This document shows, in pieces, positions 56,206 through 64,000 of a stretch of 64,000 nucleotides of DNA. The stretch lies in the NCBI GenBank assembly GCA_003248075.1, contig QJYK01000128.1, forward strand, positions 1 to 64,000, in the 5' to 3' direction. Numbering within the stretch: the stretch's first letter is position 1; every line of letters begins with the position of its first letter. The translations under genes and the position numbers were made by a program. The notes beneath the pieces were generated by a model. It ran no database searches, had not been told where the DNA came from, and worked only from the letters and a program-made list of their open reading frames with translations. Source of the DNA: Gemmatimonadota bacterium. Its GTDB lineage: Bacteria; Gemmatimonadota; Gemmatimonadetes; Longimicrobiales; Gaopeijiaceae.

Positions 56206-57630
56206 ATGCGCACGAATCTGACTGTCCTCATATTGATGGTTCTGCTCGCGACGCCGGTGGCTGCCCGCCAGTCCGCTCGGCCACCGGAGGCTCCCGTCCG
56301 ATACGACGGGGACCACGCCAGCGCGGACTTCCATCGAGGGCGCAGGTCGGCGCTGGTGGCGTCGCTCCCGACGGGAGCGGTCGCGGTCGTGCTCGGCGGC
56401 GTCGAGGGCGGCGGATCCGTCGACGACCTGCGGAGCTTCCATCAAGACCCGTACCTCTACTACCTGACGGGCTCGGAGGAGCCGGGGTCGGCGCTGCTCC
56501 TGGCCCCGGAGGGAGTCACGGTCGATGGCCGGACCGTGCGCGAGATCCTCTTCGTCCCTCCGCGGAACCCGGAGATGGAGATCTGGCTGGGGCGAAGATT
56601 CGGGGCCGCCCGAGCCCAGCGTGAGCTGGGCGTCGAAATGGCGCTCCCCAATTCGCGCTTCGAGGAAGTCGTCGGGGCGCTCGTGACCGGAGCTGGTCAG
56701 CAGGTGCTGCACCTCGCGTTCCCGGCTGCCGTTCCACCCCGGACGACGCTGGCTCAGCAGATCGGCGTGCTCAGGTCCCTCGCCGCGGTTCGCGGGGCGG
56801 ACCTCGACGACACCGTGTTGGCGGCCAGCCTCGACGGCATGCGAATGGTCAAGGAGCCGGAGGAGATCAGGGTCCTGCGCCGGGCGGTCGACGTGACCGT
56901 CGAGGCGCACCGCGAGGTCCTCGGTGCGGTGTCGGCGGGATGGAAGGAGTACGAGATCGAGGCTCTGATCGAGTACACCTTCCACCGACTCGGGGCCGAG
57001 GAGCCGGCGTTCCCATCCATCGTGGGCAGCGGTGAGAACACGTCGATGCTCCACTATGAGACGAACAGACGCACCACCCAGGCCGGTGACCTCGTCGTCA
57101 TCGACATCGGAGCCAAGTACCGCGGCTACTCCGCGGACGTGACGCGCACGATCCCGATCGACGGCCGCTTCACGGCGGACCAGAGGGCCGTCTACGACAT
57201 CGTTCTGGAGGCGCAGCGCGCGGGGATCGAGGCGGCGAGCCCGGGCGCCTCGTTCGGCGCACCCGGTCAGGCGGCGTCTCGCGTCCTCGCACGCGGACTG
57301 GCGCGTCTGGGGCTCATCCGTAGCCCGACGGACGGGTCGGGCCTGCAGCGGTTCTTCCCCCACGGCACGAGCCACTACCTCGGCATCGAGGTCCACGACG
57401 TCGGTTCCTACGACGTGCTGTCTCCCGGGCAGGTGATCACCGTCGAACCCGGCATCTACATCGCGCCAGCTCCGGACATCGATCCACGATGGTGGAACAT
57501 CGGCGTGCGCATCGAGGACGACGTGCTCGTGACGGAGGCGGGTCCCGTCGTACTTTCTGCGGGCGCTCCGCGTGACCCCGAGGACATCGAGGAGGCCATG
57601 GGCGCGCGCGCCCGCGCCGGCGGCCCCTGA
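56206..57630 (+). CDS. Aminopeptidase P family (Xaa-Pro) M24 peptidase, secreted
   Basis: Signal peptide; AFPSIVGSGENTSMLHYETNRRTTQAGDLVVIDIGAKYRGYSADVTRTIPIDGRFTADQRAVYDIVLEAQ; HGTSHYLGIEVHDVG; TVEPGIYI. Confidence 0.93.
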   Translation: MRTNLTVLILMVLLATPVAARQSARPPEAPVRYDGDHASADFHRGRRSALVASLPTGAVAVVLGGVEGGGSVDDLRSFHQDPYLYYLTGSEEPGSALLLAPEGVTVDGRTVREILFVPPRNPEMEIWLGRRFGAARAQRELGVEMALPNSRFEEVVGALVTGAGQQVLHLAFPAAVPPRTTLAQQIGVLRSLAAVRGADLDDTVLAASLDGMRMVKEPEEIRVLRRAVDVTVEAHREVLGAVSAGWKEYEIEALIEYTFHRLGAEEPAFPSIVGSGENTSMLHYETNRRTTQAGDLVVIDIGAKYRGYSADVTRTIPIDGRFTADQRAVYDIVLEAQRAGIEAASPGASFGAPGQAASRVLARGLARLGLIRSPTDGSGLQRFFPHGTSHYLGIEVHDVGSYDVLSPGQVITVEPGIYIAPAPDIDPRWWNIGVRIEDDVLVTEAGPVVLSAGAPRDPEDIEEAMGARARAGGP

Positions 57631-57670
57631 GCCGCCCCGGGGTGGCCTGCCTGTGCAGAGCCTCCCTGGC

Positions 57671-58969
<1,299 letters not shown>

Positions 58970-59221
58970 GCTACCTCCGAGCGTTCAGGCCGGCGCGGCC
59001 CCCCGGTCGACGCACACCACGGGCGCCCACCTCACGGGCGCGCGGGCGCGCGCGAACGTGGTTCGTCGGATCTCCGGTCTGTTTGGGGGCCCCGACGGCA
59101 AGGACCACCGCCGGGGTGGGCAGGAGTGGATGGGTTCATCCGCTCCGGAACGAGCCGATGATCGCAGCGGGACCGGGTGGTGGCAAGGCCGACCCGGCCG
59201 GGCGGACGGCTCGGCGTGTCG

Positions 59222-60508
59222 CTACGCTGCCCTTTGTGCCGCGGGGCCGTCGAAGAGGGACTCGCCCTCCGTGCGGGCGACGAAGGCGGAGCAGCTCAGG
59301 TCCCCGGTCACGTTCACCGACGTGCGCAGCATGTCGAGGATGCGGTCCACGCCGAGGATCAGCGCGATGCCGGCCTGAACCTGGCCCTGCAGGCCGACGG
59401 AGTTGAGGACGATGATCAAGGTGATGATTCCCGCGCTGGGGACCCCTGCCGCGCCGATGGAGGCCAGCGTCGCGGTCATGACGACGATCAGCTGGTCCGC
59501 CCAGTCGAGGGGAATGCCGTAGATCTGTGCGATGAACATGACGGCCACCGCCTGATACAAGGCGGTTCCGTCCATGTTGATGGTCGCTCCCAGGGGCAGC
59601 ACGAAGCTCGCCACCTCGTTGGAGACACCGAGCTCCTGCTCTGCGGTCTCGATGGTCAGCGGTAGCGTGGCGTTCGAGGACGACGTCGAAAACGCGAGCA
59701 GCGGCACCGCGACGATGCGCTTGTAGAACTCGATGGGATTGATCCGCGCCAGGACGCGCAGCATGAGCGCGTACGTTCCCAGGCCGTGGAGGAGCAGCCC
59801 TGTCACGACCACGAGGGTGTAGACGAGCAGGCTGCGCATGAGGTCCAGCCCGAAGTTGGCGACAACGGCGGCGATGAGCACGAAGACGGCGTAAGGAGCC
59901 AGCTCCATGATCCAGTTGATGAGGACCATGGACGCCTGATTCACGCCCTGAAAGAAGCCGACCACCTGGTTCCTGTACGGTTCGTCCACGACGGTGATCG
60001 CCGCGCCGAACATGATCGTGAAGAAGATCAGCGGTAGCAGGTCCATATTCGCTGCCGCCTGCACCGGGTTCCTGGGGATCACCCCCATGAGGGTCTCGAC
60101 CCACGAGGGGGCCTCGGCCGCCATATCCATGCGGGCCGCCGCGTCGCCTCCGTACCGCTCCGAGAGCTCCACGCGGGTGGTCTCGTCCACGCGCGATCCG
60201 GGTCGGACGACGTTGGACACCACCAGCCCGATCGTGACGGCGATGGCCGTGGTCATCATGTAGTAGAGGAGGGTCTTCCCGCCGATCCGCCCCAACTTGC
60301 GCAGGTCACCGAGGGAGGCGGTGCCGACGAGCAGGCTCGCCACGACCAGGGGGATCACGACCATGGTGATCAGGTTGATGAAGGCGGTCCCCAGAGGCTC
60401 GAGGGCCCCCAGGAAGCTTTGGAGAGGCTCGATTCCTCCGACGTTCGCGATCACACCGACGACGGCGCCCGCGATGAGTCCGATCAGGATCTTGGTGTAC
60501 AACTGCAT
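59222..60508 (-). CDS. Dicarboxylate/amino acid:cation symporter (DAACS family), tandem paralog
   Basis: AFSTSSSNATLPLTIETAEQELGVSNEVASFVLPLGATINMDGTALYQAVAVMFIAQIYG. Confidence 0.93.
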   Translation of the reverse strand: MQLYTKILIGLIAGAVVGVIANVGGIEPLQSFLGALEPLGTAFINLITMVVIPLVVASLLVGTASLGDLRKLGRIGGKTLLYYMMTTAIAVTIGLVVSNVVRPGSRVDETTRVELSERYGGDAAARMDMAAEAPSWVETLMGVIPRNPVQAAANMDLLPLIFFTIMFGAAITVVDEPYRNQVVGFFQGVNQASMVLINWIMELAPYAVFVLIAAVVANFGLDLMRSLLVYTLVVVTGLLLHGLGTYALMLRVLARINPIEFYKRIVAVPLLAFSTSSSNATLPLTIETAEQELGVSNEVASFVLPLGATINMDGTALYQAVAVMFIAQIYGIPLDWADQLIVVMTATLASIGAAGVPSAGIITLIIVLNSVGLQGQVQAGIALILGVDRILDMLRTSVNVTGDLSCSAFVARTEGESLFDGPAAQRAA

Positions 60509-60649
60509 ATCTTCCCCCCTGCCGACCGCGACAACCAATTGAGCCGCCTGCGCGGCCGAGGAGCCAGTGGTCGAGCCCGCACAACCGCCATCAAGCGACT
60601 ATAAGGCGTCGGCGCTCCAGGGCAAACCGATCGCGCTCGGGCATCGCGG

Positions 60650-62731
60650 TCAACGCGAACGTACCTCCGCGCGTTCGATCACGTCGCCCTCGAGCACCTG
60701 GTCCACCACCTCCATACCCGAGACGACGATGCCGAGTAGCGTGTAGTCGTGGTCGAGGCGGACGTTGTCGATGAGGTTCACGTAGATCTGACCGTCCCCC
60801 GTGTCCCGGCCGCGGGTGGACACCCCGACCGTACCGCGCGTCTGGACGCGAAGGCCCACCTCGTCGCGGGTGAAGGCCCCGTGTCCGCCGTATTCGTTCG
60901 CCCTCGGCGAGCCGCCCTGAACCACGAAATTGGGCACCACGCGGTGGAGCGTCAGACCGTCCAGCACGCCGTCGCGCGCCATCGAGTAGAGTCGGAAGGC
61001 GTTGGTCGTCGCCTCCATGGGAAGAAGCGCGATCTCGATCTCCCCCCCACGGGCCATGCGCAGGACGACGGAGCTTCGGGTCATCGCCTCGAGATCGGCC
61101 ACCGTGGGGAGTGGAAGACGGCGCGCCGGCCGTGGGGCCCCCAGAAAGCGTTTGCCGGTCCAGGCCTCCATGACGGACGCTGCGCGGTGCGCCACGGCGG
61201 CGTCGTAGTCGCGGAGGTACGGCTCCATCTCGCGGATCCGTGTCGAGTCCGAGACCCCTTGGATGAGCTCCAGCAACGCGAGCCGTGGGTCGCGAAGCGT
61301 CTCCCACCGGGGCTCGGTGAGGCGAGCCAGTGCCGTGAAGGCGGCGTCGGCCGCGGCGGCTCGCAGCTCCGTCGGCCCGAGCAGGGGCGAAACGGTCACC
61401 ACCACCTGTGCATCGTCGGTGCCTCCAAGGAGCTGGATCAGCGCGCGGTCCGCGTCGCGTCCCCCGATCGCATGGAGCGCGAGGGCGGCCTGTGTGGCCA
61501 CGTTGGAGTCCCCGTCGCCGAGGAGATATCGGAGGGCGGCGCTGTCGCCGAGGGCGCCCGCGGCCCGGGCCGCCCACGCGCGGGCGAACGGGTTGGGGTG
61601 CGCGAGCGCGGCAGGCAGCAAGGGGCGGGTCCGCTCGGGCGACGTGGATGCGAGGGCGACCAGGGCATGGGCGGCCAGGTGCCAGTTGCGGGTGGAGACG
61701 GCGGTAGGCCCCGTCGCGATGCGCTCGAGCAGCGCCGCATCTTCTTCCCCACCGGAGCAGGCGCGACCGAGCCCGTCCACGGCGAAGGCGGCGGCCCGCG
61801 CGTCCGCGTCACCCGCCGCCTGGCGGAGCGCGGCGCAGTCGGCCGAATCGGCGGGCAGGTTCGCGAGCACCCGTATGCCTTCGATCCTCACCTGCGTCGA
61901 CGCGTCGGCCAACGCCCTGGGCAGGAGCCGGGCTCGTTCGCTGCCCTCGATCCCCGAAAGGGCCGCGGTGGCCGCGGCACGGACCGCGTCGGATGGGTCG
62001 TCGAGCGCACGACGGACGCGTTCCGCGTCCAACTGACCCAGCCGAGCCGCCACCCCGAGAGCCAGGGACCGGACGAGGGCCGCTCGGTCGGCCTCGTCGA
62101 CGGACGTGTAGCCGGTGAGCTCGAGGACACGCGCTCGAAGCGCGGCCCCGGCCCGCCCGCCGTTGCGGCGTGTCCACGACTCGATTCCGAGCATCGCCCC
62201 CAGGATCAGTCGTGGTGGGGCCTGTGCCTGCCTCTCGCGGCTCAGGCGCCCCAGGGCGCCCTCGACCTCCATTGCCCGGGAGCCGTCGACCGCCAGGCGG
62301 CCGAGCGCGCGGGCCAGGGCGGACGCGACGTCCGGATCGCGCTCCGATTCAGCAGACCGCAGGAGCCGGGTCAGCGCGCCCGACCCGTCGACCCGATGAA
62401 CGGCCTGGGCGGAGGCGTTGGCCGCCTCCGCGCGCACCTCGGGGGTTCGATCGTCCAGGTGGGGGAGGATCGAATCGAGGAGCTCGGGTCGCTCGAGTCG
62501 GCCCAGCGCCCGCACCCCGGACCGCCTGAGGAACGGGTCCGGCGACCTCGTGGCGGCCATGAGCGCCTCCAGGGAGGGGCCCCCCGCGGGTCGGGCGTCC
62601 TCGGCCTCGACGACCTGGAGATACGCGCGGGCCCCGAGGTCCGGCCGCCCGGCGTCGGGCACGCAGCCTGAGACGATCAGCAGGGCGGCGATGCCTGACC
62701 GGCGCGGGATCCAGCGAAGGGGAAGGGTCAT
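60650..62731 (-). CDS. Lipoprotein with HEAT repeats fused to C-terminal cyclophilin-type peptidyl-prolyl isomerase
   Basis: LIVSGCVPDAG lipobox; repeated HEAT-like helices (RRSGVRALGRLERPELLDSILPHLDDRTPEVRAEAANA); FRLYSMARDGVLDGLTLHRVVPNFVVQGGSPRANEYGG. Confidence 0.9.
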   Translation of the reverse strand: MTLPLRWIPRRSGIAALLIVSGCVPDAGRPDLGARAYLQVVEAEDARPAGGPSLEALMAATRSPDPFLRRSGVRALGRLERPELLDSILPHLDDRTPEVRAEAANASAQAVHRVDGSGALTRLLRSAESERDPDVASALARALGRLAVDGSRAMEVEGALGRLSRERQAQAPPRLILGAMLGIESWTRRNGGRAGAALRARVLELTGYTSVDEADRAALVRSLALGVAARLGQLDAERVRRALDDPSDAVRAAATAALSGIEGSERARLLPRALADASTQVRIEGIRVLANLPADSADCAALRQAAGDADARAAAFAVDGLGRACSGGEEDAALLERIATGPTAVSTRNWHLAAHALVALASTSPERTRPLLPAALAHPNPFARAWAARAAGALGDSAALRYLLGDGDSNVATQAALALHAIGGRDADRALIQLLGGTDDAQVVVTVSPLLGPTELRAAAADAAFTALARLTEPRWETLRDPRLALLELIQGVSDSTRIREMEPYLRDYDAAVAHRAASVMEAWTGKRFLGAPRPARRLPLPTVADLEAMTRSSVVLRMARGGEIEIALLPMEATTNAFRLYSMARDGVLDGLTLHRVVPNFVVQGGSPRANEYGGHGAFTRDEVGLRVQTRGTVGVSTRGRDTGDGQIYVNLIDNVRLDHDYTLLGIVVSGMEVVDQVLEGDVIERAEVRSR

Positions 62732-62804
62732 GTCGAGTCGTCCGCAGGAGTGGGGCCTGCGAAGGTAGGGCCCGCCGCCCGGTGGGTGAAGGGACCTCCG
62801 CTCG

Positions 62805-64000
62805 TCAGTGCCCGGGCGCGAAGCGCTCCAGGATCCAATCCCGCACCGTGTCCATCACCTGCGGGTTCATGGTCTCGGAAATCCTGGCGTACTCGTCGGG
62901 CCCCCCGGTGTCGGCCGTCTGGAACAGGTGGTTCAGCCCGGGGAGCACGCGTGTGGTGACGTCCGGGTTGCCACCCCGCTCGAGCGCGGCTCGCACCTCG
63001 GGAAGGTTTGCGTTCGGAGGCACCTGCAGATCCTTGGCGCCGTTGAGCGCGAGCACGGGGACGCGGACCCGCTCGAGAGCGGGCCGAGGATCGTACACGA
63101 GGAAGAACCGGAACCAGGGCGAGTTGAGCTGGGCCAGCTCCGCGTCGATGCTCCCTGGCGGCATCGCCCCTTCGGGCAGCGTCGAGGCCGCGCGCTCGAG
63201 TGCCTCGCGCAGCCGGCGCGACGCGACGGCGGTGTCGGGCTCGGACCGCAGAATCGCGAACAGCTCCTTCTGGATCTCGCGGTTCCGGCGAATCACCTCC
63301 TCGGGCGTCCCCGCGGCGCGGTTGATCATGGCGGCCTGGAGATCCAGGATCTCCTCACCGGGGATCCCGGGCCCCGCCAGCAACACGAGGAAGTCCACCC
63401 GGTCCGAGCGCGTTGCCGCCATCGGACCGATCAGCCCCCCCTCGGAGTGCCCCAGGATGCCCACGGCGGTGACGTCGTCGCGCTTCGCGAGCCACTCCAC
63501 GGCGGCAACCGCGTCCGAGGCGAAGTCGCGGGACGTCGCGGTCGCGAAGCTCCCTCTCGACGACCCGACCCCCCGATCGTCGTATCGGAGCACGGCGATG
63601 CCGGCGCGTGTCAGATGGTCCGCCAACACCAGGAAGGGCTTGTGGCCCATGATCGTCTCGTCTCGATCTTGCGGGCCGGAGCCACTCACGAGCACGACGG
63701 CCGGGAAGGGCCCGTCGCCGACGGGAAGCGTCAAGGTTCCGGCGAGTACGACGGCCGGCGAGGGAGTGTCGATCGACACGTCCTCCGCTCGATAGGGGAA
63801 CGGAGGTTTCGGGAGCTGCGGGCGTGACGGCTCCGTCGGGCTTTCGACGCGACGGAGCATGAGGGGCAGGGACACCGGGCCCTGGGTGAAGGTGCCCGAG
63901 ACGGTCCCGTCGGGCCCCAACACGCCCTCGTAGCTCGCCCCCAGGGCCTGCACAGCGAACGTGAGACGCTCCTCGTCGCCCTCGACCGTGGTCAGCGGGA
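62805..64000 (-). CDS. Alpha/beta hydrolase (S9/DLH-like), N-terminus cut by window edge
   Basis: VVLVSGSGPQDRDETIMGHKPFLVLADHLTRAGIAVLRYDDRGVGSSRG; GHSEGG; frame open to window end. Confidence 0.88.
   Translation of the reverse strand, partial: PLTTVEGDEERLTFAVQALGASYEGVLGPDGTVSGTFTQGPVSLPLMLRRVESPTEPSRPQLPKPPFPYRAEDVSIDTPSPAVVLAGTLTLPVGDGPFPAVVLVSGSGPQDRDETIMGHKPFLVLADHLTRAGIAVLRYDDRGVGSSRGSFATATSRDFASDAVAAVEWLAKRDDVTAVGILGHSEGGLIGPMAATRSDRVDFLVLLAGPGIPGEEILDLQAAMINRAAGTPEEVIRRNREIQKELFAILRSEPDTAVASRRLREALERAASTLPEGAMPPGSIDAELAQLNSPWFRFFLVYDPRPALERVRVPVLALNGAKDLQVPPNANLPEVRAALERGGNPDVTTRVLPGLNHLFQTADTGGPDEYARISETMNPQVMDTVRDWILERFAPGH

Noticed and set aside
60749-62671. 640-aa plus-strand ORF
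   Set aside because: Mirror of the HEAT-cyclophilin gene; composition typical of an antisense ORF in high-GC DNA

Overview
High-GC bacterial chromosomal segment. ADOP-type permeases, DUF5117-type metalloproteases and the general gene style suggest a Gemmatimonadota/Acidobacteriota-like organism; this is inference only. I saw no rRNA, tRNA, CRISPR or prophage. Main content: orphan GroES-like gene and RsmB; PadR/ADOP permease/NUDIX operon; M28 peptidase-small ORF-MFS operon; glycolysis/glycogen block (PFK with PPi-type active-site residues, GlgB, GlgP); ArsR/SRPBCC pair with a perfect palindrome over the start codon; SAM-I riboswitch followed by metX-metB-short aspartate kinase; complete-looking Tad/Flp pilus locus (about 26-36.3 kb) with a Gly-Asn repeat surface protein and a terminator after the pilin gene; a roughly 306-bp MITE-like element with 32-bp inverted termini; amidase/creatininase and lactate permease; CsoR-CopZ-CopA copper operon with a G/C-tract operator; and various peptidases, symporters and a HEAT-cyclophilin fusion. 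The most interesting signals are the riboswitch with a start-site-sequestering hairpin, the MITE-like element, the ArsR operator, the Tad locus peculiarities and several very small ORFs missed by the ORF track. All assignments come from reading the sequence; no searches were run.
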